DNA of 46,476 nucleotides from Snowella sp. (lineage in GTDB: Bacteria; Cyanobacteriota; Cyanobacteriia; Cyanobacteriales; Microcystaceae): positions 19,353 to 65,828 of the forward strand of contig QBMS01000050.1 in the NCBI GenBank assembly GCA_003249095.1, written 5' to 3'. The notes beneath the pieces are model-generated. The model did not search any database, was not told where the DNA came from, and saw nothing but the letters and a program-made list of their open reading frames with translations. This document shows, one piece after another, positions 33,806 through 42,505 of this stretch. The position numbers and the translations under genes were made by a program. Positions within the stretch are counted from its first letter, which is position 1, and each line of letters opens with the position of its first letter.

Positions 33806-35383
33806 ATGTCAAAAATTCTTGTATCTGACCCCATTGATCAAGTTGGGATCGATATCCTCAAGCAAGTTGCCCAAGTTGATATTAAAACAGGACTGCCCGA
33901 AGAGGAACTGGTTAAAATTATCGGTGATTACGATGCGTTGATGTTGCGATCGGGAACAAAAGTCACCAAAGCCATTATTGAAGCGGGAACGCAGCTAAAA
34001 ATTATTGGTCGAGCAGGAGTCGGTGTCGATAATATTGATGTCCAAGCTGCCACTCGTCAGGGAATCGTTGTCGTTAATTCCCCCGAAGGAAACACGATCG
34101 CCGCCGCCGAACACGCTTTAGCCATGATGATGTCCTTGGCTCGCCATATTCCCGATGCCAACCAATCTGTCAAAGAAAAGAAATGGGATAGAAAAAGTTA
34201 CGTCGGGACGGAAGTTTATAAAAAAACCCTGGGCGTTGTGGGTTTAGGGAAAATTGGTTCCCATGTTGCGACGGTTGCCAAATCAATGGGTATGAAGCTA
34301 TTGGCCTACGATCCCTTTATTTCTAAGGAACGGGCGGATCAATTGGGTTGTACCCTGGTTGATTTGGATCTACTCTTTGCTGAATCAGATTTCATTACCC
34401 TACACATCCCTAAAACCACTGAAACCGCGAATTTGATTAATGCCGCATCGATCGCGAAAATGAAGCCCACAACCCGCATTATTAACTGTTCTCGCGGTGG
34501 CATTATTGACGAAGAAGCCCTAGTGGTGGCGATCGAAAATGGACAATTAGCAGGAGCCGCCCTGGACGTATTCAGTGAAGAACCCCTGGGAGAATCCAAG
34601 CTACGGGAAGTTAAAAATGTGATCCTCACCCCCCACCTGGGAGCCTCGACGGCAGAAGCCCAGGTGAACGTCTCCATTGATGTGGCCGAACAAATTCGAG
34701 ATGTGTTACTGGGTTTACCCGCCCGTTCTGCGGTGAATATTCCTGGACTTACTCCCGATGTCATGGAAAAATTACGTCCCTATCTCCAATTGGCTGAAAC
34801 CTTGGGAACCCTGGTGGGTCAATTAGCAGGAGGACGCATTGAACAATTAACCGTTGGTTTACAGGGCGAATTAGCAACTAATACCAGTCAACCGATTGTG
34901 GTTGCGGCCATTAAAGGATTATTGTCCCAGGCTCTACGGGAACGAGTTAATTACGTTAATGCGGCCATTGAAGCCAAGGAACGGGGGATTCGCATTATTG
35001 AAACCCGTGATGCTTCTATTCGCGATTATTCGGGATCTCTCCATCTCAAGGCGATCGGCTCAATGGGAGAACATTCGGCAACGGGAGCATTGATTAGTAA
35101 TGGCGAAATTCGTATTACTGATGTGAATGAATTTCCGATTAATGTCCCCCCCAGTAACTACATGGTCTTCACCCTCCACCGCGATATGCCTGGGATTATC
35201 GGCAAAATTGGCTCCCTATTGGGTAGTTTTAATGTCAATATTGCGGGGATGCAGGTCGGACGCAAAATTGTACGCGGAGATGCTGTCATGGCTCTGAGTT
35301 TAGATGATCCCTTGCCCGAAGGACTGTTGGCAGAAATTACCAAAGTGGATGGGATTCGGGACGCTTACACCGTTAAGCTATAG
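33806..35383 (+). CDS. serA: D-3-phosphoglycerate dehydrogenase
   Basis: The 525-aa long-form SerA carries out the first step of serine synthesis from 3-phosphoglycerate with NAD+. It has the NAD-binding GVVGLGKIGSHVA near residue 147, catalytic Arg in NCSRGGIIDEEAL, Glu in VFSEEPL and His in LTPHLGAST. The intervening ASB domain (about 320-450) leads to a C-terminal ACT domain (VFTLHRDMPGIIGKIGSLLG), the serine-sensing part. prmA follows 30 bases downstream on the same strand, a pairing I recall from other cyanobacteria. Confidence 0.97.
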   Translation: MSKILVSDPIDQVGIDILKQVAQVDIKTGLPEEELVKIIGDYDALMLRSGTKVTKAIIEAGTQLKIIGRAGVGVDNIDVQAATRQGIVVVNSPEGNTIAAAEHALAMMMSLARHIPDANQSVKEKKWDRKSYVGTEVYKKTLGVVGLGKIGSHVATVAKSMGMKLLAYDPFISKERADQLGCTLVDLDLLFAESDFITLHIPKTTETANLINAASIAKMKPTTRIINCSRGGIIDEEALVVAIENGQLAGAALDVFSEEPLGESKLREVKNVILTPHLGASTAEAQVNVSIDVAEQIRDVLLGLPARSAVNIPGLTPDVMEKLRPYLQLAETLGTLVGQLAGGRIEQLTVGLQGELATNTSQPIVVAAIKGLLSQALRERVNYVNAAIEAKERGIRIIETRDASIRDYSGSLHLKAIGSMGEHSATGALISNGEIRITDVNEFPINVPPSNYMVFTLHRDMPGIIGKIGSLLGSFNVNIAGMQVGRKIVRGDAVMALSLDDPLPEGLLAEITKVDGIRDAYTVKL

Positions 35384-35413
35384 TTATTGTCTTTTTAGTT
35401 TGTGTGACAATTT

Positions 35414-36310
35414 ATGGCTAATAGTTGGTGGGAAATCAAGATTCTCGCGCATCCGAGTTTGGAAGAGTCGATTTATTGGCGACTAGATAAGTTTGGCTGT
35501 TCTGGGACTGTCACCGAATCTAAGGGGCAGTCTGCTTTGATGCGTGCCTATATCCCCCAATCTAAAGTCCAATTGTTGGATCTGGCTGCTTTGTCCCTCT
35601 GGCTTCATCAGGATTCTCTCCTGGCGGGTTTACCCCAACCTTTGTTGCGTTGGAAATTAATTGAGGAGGAAGATTGGTCGAGTAGCTGGAAACAACATTG
35701 GCAACCGACAGAAATCGGCGATCGCTTTTTGATCTATCCTGCCTGGTTGCCCCTTCCTGAAAAAACGGATCGCTTACTGCTTCGTATTGATCCAGGGGTC
35801 GCCTTTGGGACGGGAACCCATGCCACAACCCAATTATGTTTAGAATCCTTAGAAATGCGCCTGACAACGGGAGCGAGTGATATGGTGCTGGCTGATGTGG
35901 GCTGTGGTTCAGGTATTCTGGCGGTCGGCGCGGTGTTATTAGGGGCGCAAAAAGTTTATGCGGTTGATAACGATCCTCTAGCAATCCAGTCGGCCCGTAG
36001 TAATCGGCATTTAAATCAAATTAATCCGTCCTATTTGGTGATTAATCAGGGTAGTATTACGGAATTATTGGAATTAGCTCCCGATGGAGTGGATGGCATT
36101 GTCTGTAATATTTTGGCAGAAGTGATCGCGGAATTAATTCCTCAATTTTCTAAGCTGATTAAACCTCAGGGTTGGGCAATTCTCAGTGGTATTTTGTTAG
36201 ACCAAACCCAGGCGATCGCGGACACTCTAGAACAAAACGGTTGGGTGGTGGCGGCTCTGTGGAAACGGGGAGAATGGTGTTGTTTTCAGATTCGTCGCGC
36301 CGAAAATTAA
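35414..36310 (+). CDS. prmA: Ribosomal protein L11 methyltransferase
   Basis: The 298-aa protein matches PrmA: N-terminal substrate-recognition domain starting [20 protein letters not shown], linker with [20 protein letters not shown], then [19 protein letters not shown] and the SAM motif [20 protein letters not shown] near residue 158. The NPPY-type motif appears as [13 protein letters not shown]. It trimethylates L11 on the ribosome. The last four bases overlap the convergent VOC gene. Confidence 0.95.
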   Translation: MANSWWEIKILAHPSLEESIYWRLDKFGCSGTVTESKGQSALMRAYIPQSKVQLLDLAALSLWLHQDSLLAGLPQPLLRWKLIEEEDWSSSWKQHWQPTEIGDRFLIYPAWLPLPEKTDRLLLRIDPGVAFGTGTHATTQLCLESLEMRLTTGASDMVLADVGCGSGILAVGAVLLGAQKVYAVDNDPLAIQSARSNRHLNQINPSYLVINQGSITELLELAPDGVDGIVCNILAEVIAELIPQFSKLIKPQGWAILSGILLDQTQAIADTLEQNGWVVAALWKRGEWCCFQIRRAEN

Positions 36311-36726
36311 CGCAAAACTCGAATAAACTCTAGGGGTAAACCATCGCTATCGGCGAGAAAAAGCACTTCATAAACGCGATCGCCGATCATTTGTTGGCAA
36401 GGTTCCAATAAAACTCTTAGGGGATCTAACTGTTCAGATTGATTGAATGCTGTTTGTAATGCTTTTAACCAGGTGGGCAAATCGGGGGTTAAATCCGTTA
36501 GATCAAAGGATAAATGATAATAACCCACATAATGTTCATCTCCAAAGGCATCGGCAGCAGGTTTCGGTTCAGGAATTTGGATCAACTCAATTCTCCCGCC
36601 TAATCCTTCCATCCAACAAGCCAGGGTATAACCCGTCGTAAAACGCTCATTAACGGTAAATCCTAGTTGCTCATAAAAGGCGATCGCCCTGTGAATATTA
36701 GCAGTCCGAATAGAAGCATGGTGCAT
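36307..36726 (-). CDS. VOC (glyoxalase/bleomycin-resistance) family protein
   Basis: The 139-aa protein has the vicinal-oxygen-chelate fold: [20 protein letters not shown] at the start with a metal-ligand His, a second beta-alpha-beta unit around [15 protein letters not shown], and the terminal [18 protein letters not shown] with the Glu ligand. Two betaalphabetabetabeta repeats fill the length. Substrate unknown; lactoylglutathione lyase, dioxygenase-like and binding-only roles are all possible. Confidence 0.88.
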   Translation of the reverse strand: MHHASIRTANIHRAIAFYEQLGFTVNERFTTGYTLACWMEGLGGRIELIQIPEPKPAADAFGDEHYVGYYHLSFDLTDLTPDLPTWLKALQTAFNQSEQLDPLRVLLEPCQQMIGDRVYEVLFLADSDGLPLEFIRVLR

Positions 36727-36769
36727 GATTTTTGACTCAACTTAATCAAGTTATTCTATAGAATATTTT

Positions 36770-37495
36770 ATGTTTCATCAATCTCCCACTTGGCGTTTAA
36801 TTCCCCCCTTAGAAGTATCGGGAAAACGACAGATGGCGATCGATTATTGGCTTTTACAACAACATCATTTAGGACATTATCCCCCAGTTTTACGATTTTA
36901 TACCTGGTCACCGATCGCAATTTCCTTGGGACATTTTCAACGGAGTTATCCTGAAAAATGGAATCATTTAACTTGGCAAAATAAACCCATTGAAATTGTG
37001 CGTCGTCCATCGGGAGGAAGGGCGGTTTTACATCAGGGAGATTTAACCTATATGGTCGTGACTTCTGGTTTTAGTTCCAATGTGGTGACTTCCTATGAAC
37101 AAATTTCTCAGTTTTTATTAACGGGTTGGCGATCGCTAGGAATCGAATTACACTACGGAAAAACAGGCAGGGGTTATATCCACAATCCCAATTGTTTTGG
37201 CACAGCAACCCAAGCAGATTTAATTGACAAAGACGGACATAAAATCATCGGTGGGGCGCAATTACGTCAGGGCAAAACGATTTTGCAACATGGCTCAATG
37301 CTATTAAATCCCGATCCCGATCTATTTTCTCAAGTTTTTGGACGTTTTTCGCCCCATAGAATCAATCTGTCCCTTGAAACAATTATAGAAACTTTAATCG
37401 TCTCTGCCGAAGCTTGTTTTGGCGTGAAACTCATCAATCAGCCCTTATCTGAAACAGAATGGCAAAATATTTTGAATTCAGATATTGGGATCTAA
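36770..37495 (+). CDS. Lipoate-protein ligase A family protein
   Basis: The 241-aa protein has the BPL/LplA/LipB catalytic fold: MAIDYWLLQQH near the start, PIAISLGHFQ, the acyl-adenylate-binding RRPSGGRAVLHQGDLTYMVV, and KIIGGAQLRQGKTILQHGSML with the conserved Lys. No C-terminal LplA accessory domain is present, so it may be an octanoyl/lipoyl transferase (LipM/LplA2-type) rather than an ATP-dependent ligase. It would attach lipoate or octanoate to E2 or GcvH proteins. Confidence 0.87.
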   Translation: MFHQSPTWRLIPPLEVSGKRQMAIDYWLLQQHHLGHYPPVLRFYTWSPIAISLGHFQRSYPEKWNHLTWQNKPIEIVRRPSGGRAVLHQGDLTYMVVTSGFSSNVVTSYEQISQFLLTGWRSLGIELHYGKTGRGYIHNPNCFGTATQADLIDKDGHKIIGGAQLRQGKTILQHGSMLLNPDPDLFSQVFGRFSPHRINLSLETIIETLIVSAEACFGVKLINQPLSETEWQNILNSDIGI

Positions 37496-37538
37496 CAGCA
37501 ATAAAAAATAATTCTAAAGTCGTTGCTATACAAAAGCA

Positions 37539-37567
37539 AGAGTCTCTTTTTACCGAGAAGACTCTTT
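37539..37567 (+). terminator. Possible terminator after the lipoate-ligase gene
   Basis: AGAGTC-TCTC pairs with GAGA-GACTCT with one bulged A around a T-rich loop, then only three T follow. The position between two plus-strand units fits a terminator, but the T-run is short. Confidence 0.4.
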
Positions 37568-37624
37568 ACACTTTACACAAAACTTGCTAAGGTATTTGCA
37601 ATTATTAACTAAAGGTACATAAAG

Positions 37625-37903
37625 ATGGGAATGCCTTGCGAAGTTAACAGTATTTTAAAACTGAAAAACTCTAATGGATATCCGAATGAATTAAATCTCG
37701 GAATTCAATACGAAGCATGGAAAGAAGATTACAGAATCATTCCTATTGATGTCCCCATTCCATTAGTGGACGAAAATTGGGTTGCTTATGCGGATGTAAT
37801 CATTACTAAGTTAATTTGGGAAAAAGGAAACACATATCTCTTCTTTACAATTGATAGAATATATAAAAATCCATTTATTACAAAAGAAATAAATGAAGAA
37901 TAA
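37625..37903 (+). CDS. DUF2584-like small protein
   Basis: The 92-aa protein begins MGMPCEVNSILKLKN and contains YRIIPIDVPIPLVDENW and ADVIITKLIWEKGNTYLFF. The MGMP-E-N start and the IPIDxPI segment recall DUF2584, a small beta-rich family of unknown function found in Firmicutes and cyanobacteria. The last 11 bases overlap the start of the 2TM-GAF gene, so the two are coupled. Family assignment is from memory of the pattern. Confidence 0.6.
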   Translation: MGMPCEVNSILKLKNSNGYPNELNLGIQYEAWKEDYRIIPIDVPIPLVDENWVAYADVIITKLIWEKGNTYLFFTIDRIYKNPFITKEINEE

Positions 37904-38729
37904 GCGATTTTTAATTATCAACAGAATTTTAAAATATGAATGGGACTATTTTCTAAGAAAATTCAGATTGACTCAATCTATGTCTTTTTTTATATCTATT
38001 ATTGTGATAGTTATAACGGGACTAGGGGATACACAATCTTTTTTTATAGGAGACAACAGTCTTATTCCTGAAACATGGAAAATATTAAAAGATCCTATAA
38101 TTGTACGCGTTGTATCAATCCTAGTTTTAGTACTATCTTACCTATGGGCTTGGCTAATTGAGGGTCAACAAAAAAACAAGGAAAATGATGAAACTATTGA
38201 AATAATTGGGAAATATGTAGTTTCTAATACAAATCGGTATCTATGTGATTTTCAAGATGAAATAAAAAATAGTTTACAAATTGAAACTCGAATTTCCCTT
38301 TGGATTCCCGTCCGACTAAGTTTATTTAATTGGAATTTGCAGATGATTTGCAAGACTAATGATGTGCCTGATCAAGAACTTGAAGCATCTTTTAATTTAG
38401 ATGAGGGTGTAATTGGTTATACTTATTTGAGAAATAGACGTAGATATAATCTTGAAGTTGTCAATGTTTCAGATGAAACTCAATTACCATTATCCTATAT
38501 TCCTCTTCGACAGGATAATCAACTTTTAATTAAGTCAGATATTAAAGGCATTTTAGCATTATCATCTTTTCAAAGAGGATCTATCGTAGGGCTTCTTGCC
38601 ATTGACGTAAACAACATAAATGATCTACCGACAATCGAGAAGGTCGAGCTACATGACTTAGCCGTAAAAAGAATAACAGCCCACAAGGGAGATATTCAAT
38701 TACTTTGGAGGATGAAGAATCGTTTATAA
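37893..38729 (+). CDS. Two-TM protein with GAF-like domain
   Basis: The 278-aa protein has two membrane helices (about 28-44 and 69-88) separated by a short loop. A cytosolic part at about 110-260 looks like a GAF domain: TRISLWIPVRLSLFNWNLQM, LDEGVIGYTYLRNR, VVNVSDETQLP and GSIVGLLAIDVNN. GAF domains bind small molecules or chromophores. No output domain (kinase, cyclase, nuclease) is attached, and no chromophore Cys is obvious. It is strongly AT-rich and translationally coupled to the DUF2584-like gene. Function unknown; a sensor or membrane effector is possible. Confidence 0.65.
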   Translation: MKNKRFLIINRILKYEWDYFLRKFRLTQSMSFFISIIVIVITGLGDTQSFFIGDNSLIPETWKILKDPIIVRVVSILVLVLSYLWAWLIEGQQKNKENDETIEIIGKYVVSNTNRYLCDFQDEIKNSLQIETRISLWIPVRLSLFNWNLQMICKTNDVPDQELEASFNLDEGVIGYTYLRNRRRYNLEVVNVSDETQLPLSYIPLRQDNQLLIKSDIKGILALSSFQRGSIVGLLAIDVNNINDLPTIEKVELHDLAVKRITAHKGDIQLLWRMKNRL

Positions 38730-38733
38730 GTCC

Positions 38734-38786
38734 TTGACCATTAGAGCGACATACCCCATTATTAAAGTAACATCCTAAAATTTAGG
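38734..38786 (+). promoter_or_regulatory. Promoter and palindrome before the 58-aa ORF
   Basis: TTGACC (38734-38739) and CATTAT (38757-38762) are 17 bases apart. CCTAAA-A-TTTAGG at 38774-38786 is a perfect 13-bp palindrome just after the expected start point, positioned as an operator. The ORF starts at 38800. Confidence 0.5.
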
Positions 38787-38799
38787 CAGTAAAATTCAA

Positions 38800-38976
38800 A
38801 TGTCGAAAGCGTCCATCCAAAATTCATCCTCAGAACTAACGCTAGTCAGAATTGACCGAGACGGCAGTGCGAAGACCTTTGTTTATGAAGATCCTGACCA
38901 AAATTCTGAGGCTGGCGTTATTGCAAGATTTAAAGCGAAAGTATCTCGATACCTTGATAAGTTAGCGACAGCTTAG
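38800..38976 (+). CDS. Small hypothetical protein, 58 aa
   Basis: A short frame starting at ATG 38800 encodes 58 residues beginning MSKASIQNSSSELTLVRIDR and ending KVSRYLDKLATA. It contains a plausible beta-hairpin (LTLVRIDRDGSAKTFVYED) and a C-terminal amphipathic helix (GVIARFKAKVSRYLDKL). Support for being real comes from the upstream TTGACC-N17-CATTAT promoter, the palindrome before the ATG, the higher GC than the preceding gene and a terminator at 39068-39105. No family is recognised and no strong ribosome-binding site is seen. Confidence 0.5.
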   Translation: MSKASIQNSSSELTLVRIDRDGSAKTFVYEDPDQNSEAGVIARFKAKVSRYLDKLATA

Positions 38977-39067
38977 TAGCTTTGTACTATTAAGAAAATT
39001 CATCCATCGCAAGATACTATTTTTTCTAACCCCTTTCTTTTTTCTTGGAAATGCGAATAAAAACACA

Positions 39068-39105
39068 AAAATCTCCAGCTTTTTATACCCGAAGTTGGAG
39101 ATTTT
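39068..39105 (+). terminator. Rho-independent terminator between the 58-aa ORF and ridA
   Basis: AAAATCTCCA pairs perfectly with TGGAGATTTT; G-U and A-U pairs can extend the stem inwards. The final TTTT is part of the stem, and A-runs on the left would serve the minus strand equally, so it may be bidirectional. Confidence 0.6.
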
Positions 39106-39177
39106 AAATTTGGAAACCGAGCTTTCAGAATCCCTTTCAAGGTATTTTATTAGTGGAATAATCTTAATTTTTGCGCT

Positions 39178-39573
39178 ATGACTCTACAAATTATCCGTAC
39201 TAACCAAGCTCCCGCCCCCGTTGGCCCCTACAATCAAGCGATCGCGGCCAAAGGAACCATGTTATTTGTTGCAGGACAAATTCCCCTCAATCCTGAAACA
39301 GGTGAAATTGTCGGTGGAAATGATATTACTCAACAAACCCAGCAAGTTATGGCAAATTTAGGCGCGATTCTCAAGGAAGCAGGAACCAGTTGGGAAAATG
39401 TCGTTAAAACCTCGGTTTTTTTGAGTGATTTAAATAATTTTGTCGCGATGAATCAAGTTTATGCCTCCTATTTTGATGAAGCAACGGCTCCCGCTCGTGC
39501 CTGTGTGGAAGTTGCCCGTTTACCCAAGGATGTGTTAGTTGAAATTGACTGTATTGCGATTTTATCCGATTAA
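39178..39573 (+). CDS. ridA: RidA-family enamine/imine deaminase
   Basis: The 131-aa protein is a full RidA (YjgF/YER057c/UK114): [20 protein letters not shown] at the N-terminus, [14 protein letters not shown], and the signature [20 protein letters not shown] with the conserved Arg and Glu. It forms homotrimers that hydrolyse reactive enamines such as 2-aminoacrylate made by PLP enzymes, protecting metabolism. No operon partner is visible. Confidence 0.95.
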   Translation: MTLQIIRTNQAPAPVGPYNQAIAAKGTMLFVAGQIPLNPETGEIVGGNDITQQTQQVMANLGAILKEAGTSWENVVKTSVFLSDLNNFVAMNQVYASYFDEATAPARACVEVARLPKDVLVEIDCIAILSD

Positions 39574-39602
39574 CTGTCAATAAAGATCGGTGTTTTCAAG
39601 GA

Positions 39603-39632
39603 TTGACTAATTTAGATAAATCTTAGTATGAT
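39603..39632 (+). promoter_or_regulatory. Promoter of the glycine-zipper gene
   Basis: TTGACT (39603-39608) and TATGAT (39627-39632) are 18 bases apart. The expected start is near 39639, so the leader before ATG 39654 or 39666 is short. Confidence 0.55.
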
Positions 39633-39653
39633 TTCAGTACTAATTCTTTAAGA

Positions 39654-40103
39654 ATGCGTATTGTCATGAATAACCAAGAAAATGATTCTCAAACACCAAA
39701 CAATTCATCTGATTCAGTACAAGAAGCGGCAATTTCTGTCGGAGTAGGGGCGGCGGTCGGTGCAGGTGCATCAACGGTTGTCGGTGGGATGGGTTTAGCT
39801 GTAGGAGGTACAGCCGTTGGAATTGGAATCGCACCAGTGGCCGCCGCAGGAGCAGTCGTTGGTTCTGCCGCCTATGGTGTCAAAAAAGCAGTTGAAGAGC
39901 AAGATCCGAGTATTGTTGGGGCTGCGGTGATCGGCGCGGGTGCTGGTGCTGGGGTTTCAGCTTTAGTCGGTGGTATGGGATTAGCCGTTGGAGGAACTGC
40001 GGTTGCTGTAACAATGGCCCCCGTTGCGGCAGTTGGAGCAGTTGTCGGATTAGCGGGTTATGGCATATTTAAGTTTTTTCAAGGGGAAGAAGAAAAAAAG
40101 TAA
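39654..40103 (+). CDS. Glycine-zipper membrane protein with internal duplication
   Basis: The 149-aa protein is very rich in Gly, Ala and Val. Two tandem copies of a hydrophobic hairpin unit (about 33-75 and 96-137) share GGMGLAVGGTAV and a following APVAA-GAVVG, separated by a charged linker KKAVEEQDPS. An acidic, Asn/Gln-rich start and a C-terminal GEEEKK tail flank them. Glycine-zipper hairpins pack in membranes and can form channels or oligomers. The start may be the ATG at 39654 or the one at 39666. It is 48 bases ahead of a PD-(D/E)XK nuclease gene, suggesting a two-gene unit. No named family is recognised. Confidence 0.7.
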   Translation: MRIVMNNQENDSQTPNNSSDSVQEAAISVGVGAAVGAGASTVVGGMGLAVGGTAVGIGIAPVAAAGAVVGSAAYGVKKAVEEQDPSIVGAAVIGAGAGAGVSALVGGMGLAVGGTAVAVTMAPVAAVGAVVGLAGYGIFKFFQGEEEKK

Positions 40104-40151
40104 GAAAAAAAAGTCAAAAAAGCATAAAAAGGAACATTGCAAGAAAAAATC

Positions 40152-40556
40152 ATGACTAAAAGTAAAAAAACAAAACCTAATTTATTGCAAAGTATGGCCA
40201 GAAAAGCTATACGCGAAATGATTTTTCAGATAAATGGTAATGTTCCTGAAAAAACAATCAGTGAGCCTGTTAAAGGTACGGAATCATGGTACCGCGATCG
40301 CTTAGCTAAACAACTCAATGGCCAAGTAGAAGTTTCTACGCCAGCAGGAAGAATTGATATCTTAACCAAGACAGAAGTCATTGAAGTAAAAAGAGCTTCG
40401 GGTTGGAAAAGTGCGATTGGGCAAATTATTAGTTATGGAAAATTTTACCCTCATCATCGCCAAAGAATTCATTTATTCGGTAAGCTTACAGAAAGTAAAA
40501 TTAAAGCTATTGAGGATATTTGTGAAGCTCAAAATATCTGTTTAACATGGGAATAA
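40152..40556 (+). CDS. PD-(D/E)XK endonuclease-like protein
   Basis: The 134-aa protein has a basic N-terminal helix (MTKSKKTKPNLLQSMARKAI) and then a compact PD-(D/E)XK core: Glu44 in GTESWYRDRLAKQL, Asp69 in PAGRIDILT and EVK at 78-80 in VIEVKRASGWKSAIGQI. This resembles small resolvase- or repair-like nucleases. All catalytic residues are present. The ATG at 40152 is chosen; a TTG at 40137 sits three bases after AAGGA and is an alternative. It follows the glycine-zipper gene and may be co-expressed with it. Confidence 0.75.
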   Translation: MTKSKKTKPNLLQSMARKAIREMIFQINGNVPEKTISEPVKGTESWYRDRLAKQLNGQVEVSTPAGRIDILTKTEVIEVKRASGWKSAIGQIISYGKFYPHHRQRIHLFGKLTESKIKAIEDICEAQNICLTWE

Positions 40557-40628
40557 TTTTTTAAATTGTTCAATATAGTTGTAATTCATCGCTAAGATAT
40601 AGTTGTAGATAGTTCCATAAAAATTATG

Positions 40629-41132
40629 TCAAGAAATTTTTCTACCCATAATTACTAAATCTCTTTCCACTCCTCCTAATTCAGCAACTTGAGGTAAATA
40701 GCCCCATTCGGTAAAATCATACTTAGTAAATAATTTTAAGCTTGCTTTGTTATGGGCAAAAATAAAACCTAATAAAACTTTTAATCCTAATTTTGAACCC
40801 TCTTCAATAGCTTTTTCTAGGAGTTTTTTGCCAATTCCCTGGTGTTGATAATCCAAATGAATATAAATACTTAACTCTGCGGTTTTTTGGTAAGCAATAC
40901 GACCATAAAAACACTGAAATCCTAGCCAACCAACAATTTGTTGATCTTCATTTTCAACCACCCAGAGGGGATATTTTTGAGGAGAGTGATCGGCAAACCA
41001 CTGGAGACGACTTTCAATAGTAATGGGTTTTGTATCTGCGGTGGCTAAATGCGTGGGGATATTGGAGTTGTAGATCTCAACAATGGGTACTAAGTCTTCT
41101 TTGAGGGCATCTCGGATGTCGAATTTTGGCAT
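40629..41132 (-). CDS. GNAT acetyltransferase (phosphinothricin-acetyltransferase-like)
   Basis: The 167-aa GNAT protein starts FDIRDALKEDLVPIVEIYNS and has the acetyl-CoA loop YQHQGIGKKLLEKAIEEG. It continues with LGFIFAHNKASLKLFTKYDF and ends with WGYLPQVAELGGVERDLVIMG. This layout matches the PAT/Bar-like branch that acetylates methionine sulfoximine, phosphinothricin or similar small amines. The actual substrate is unknown. It is convergent with the nuclease gene. Confidence 0.87.
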   Translation of the reverse strand: MPKFDIRDALKEDLVPIVEIYNSNIPTHLATADTKPITIESRLQWFADHSPQKYPLWVVENEDQQIVGWLGFQCFYGRIAYQKTAELSIYIHLDYQHQGIGKKLLEKAIEEGSKLGLKVLLGFIFAHNKASLKLFTKYDFTEWGYLPQVAELGGVERDLVIMGRKIS

Positions 41133-41494
41133 ACCTAATCATTCAGCATTACTAAGGTAATCATAGCGAAAATCGTGGAATCATTTCCAAAAATTTAGAT
41201 TTTAATTCCACAAGGTTGTAAATTAATAAATTTTGACAATACTATCTATGCCATTTCCTTAAATGGGAGGAGAGACTTGCCTGGTCAACGGGAAATCTTT
41301 TTCAGGATCGAATGATTTGAAGTTTCTCAAGTTGATTACCATTGACTGAAATCTAGTAACGCGATCGCTTACTCAAGTTCTCAACGCAGTTTCCCGTCAA
41401 CTTCCCGAAAAAAAAATAAAAGAGATCACCCTTGATGAACGGTTTCTGATAAAATCTTAGAGAAACTTAAAAAAACTTTACGAAACGATATTAA
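41133..41494. other. Intergenic region before ycf39
   Basis: About 360 bases between divergent genes. Two near-matching segments, GTCAACGGGAAA near 41283 and TTTCCCGTCAAC near 41391, form a loose inverted repeat about 100 bases apart. No RNA gene, ORF or convincing promoter box was found; ycf39 must be transcribed from here. Confidence 0.45.
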
Positions 41495-42469
41495 ATGCGA
41501 GTACTCGTTGTTGGTGGAACAGGGACTCTGGGGCGGCAAATAGTTCGTCGCGCCCTCGATCAAGGTCATTCCGTGCGCTGTTTGGTGAGAAACCTGCAAA
41601 GGGCAACCTTTCTTAAGGAATGGGGAGCAGAGGTTGTTTATGGGAATATTTGTAAACCCGAAACCCTGCCCTCGGCCTTGGTAGACATTGATGCGGTAAT
41701 TGATGCGGCGACCGCACGGGCAACGGATTCCCTCTCGATCGCGAAAGTAGATTGGACGGGGAAAGTGAACCTCATTCAGGCAGTGAAATCGGCAGGCATC
41801 GAACGCTATATTTTCTTCTCCATTCTGCGGGCAGAGGAATATCCCAACGTACCGTTGATGCAAATCAAACACTATACAGAACTTTTTTTAGCAGAATCTG
41901 GACTAAACTATACTATCTTGCAACTTTGTGGGTTTATGCAGGGTCTTATTGGCCAGTACGCCATTCCCATTCTCGACAACCAGCCCATTTGGATTACGGG
42001 AGAAAGCGCACCGATCGCCTATATCGATACCCAGGATGTTGCTAAATTTGCGGTTCGAGCCTTAGAAGTTCCCGCTACCGAGAAACAAACCCTACCCATC
42101 GTTGGAACCCGTGCCTGGAGAGCCGAAGAAATTATTAAACTTTGTGAACAATTATCCAGCCGAGAGTCCAAAATTTCCAGAGTTCCCCTCGGATTGTTGC
42201 GTTTTATGAGACGCTTTACCCGTGTTTTCCAGTGGACTTATAATATCTCTGATCGGCTTGCCTTTGCGGAAGTTCTCGCCAGTGGAAAACCCTTAGATGC
42301 GCCCATGAAAGAAGTCTATGAAACCTTTGGACTTGATCCGAAGGAAACAACCACTTTAGAATCCTATTTACAGGAATACTTTGGGCGAATCATGAAAAAG
42401 CTCAAGGAACTAGATTACCAGCAAAACAAAGCCAAAAAATCGAAAAAAAAGAAAGATTTCTTCTTTTAA
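41495..42469 (+). CDS. ycf39: Ycf39 photosystem II assembly factor (atypical SDR)
   Basis: The 324-aa protein is an atypical short-chain dehydrogenase with the Rossmann motif MRVLVVGGTGTLGRQIVRRA. It continues HSVRCLVRNLQRATFLKEWG and ATARATDSLSIAKVDWTGK, which are characteristic of Ycf39/HCF244. Ycf39 with HliC/HliD delivers chlorophyll to newly made D1 during photosystem II assembly. The C-terminus is Lys-rich and ends KKSKKKKDFFF. NAD kinase follows 36 bases later on the same strand. Confidence 0.93.
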   Translation: MRVLVVGGTGTLGRQIVRRALDQGHSVRCLVRNLQRATFLKEWGAEVVYGNICKPETLPSALVDIDAVIDAATARATDSLSIAKVDWTGKVNLIQAVKSAGIERYIFFSILRAEEYPNVPLMQIKHYTELFLAESGLNYTILQLCGFMQGLIGQYAIPILDNQPIWITGESAPIAYIDTQDVAKFAVRALEVPATEKQTLPIVGTRAWRAEEIIKLCEQLSSRESKISRVPLGLLRFMRRFTRVFQWTYNISDRLAFAEVLASGKPLDAPMKEVYETFGLDPKETTTLESYLQEYFGRIMKKLKELDYQQNKAKKSKKKKDFFF

Positions 42470-42505
42470 ATCTTCCTATTCACCCCAATCGAGGATCAGC
42501 CATCA

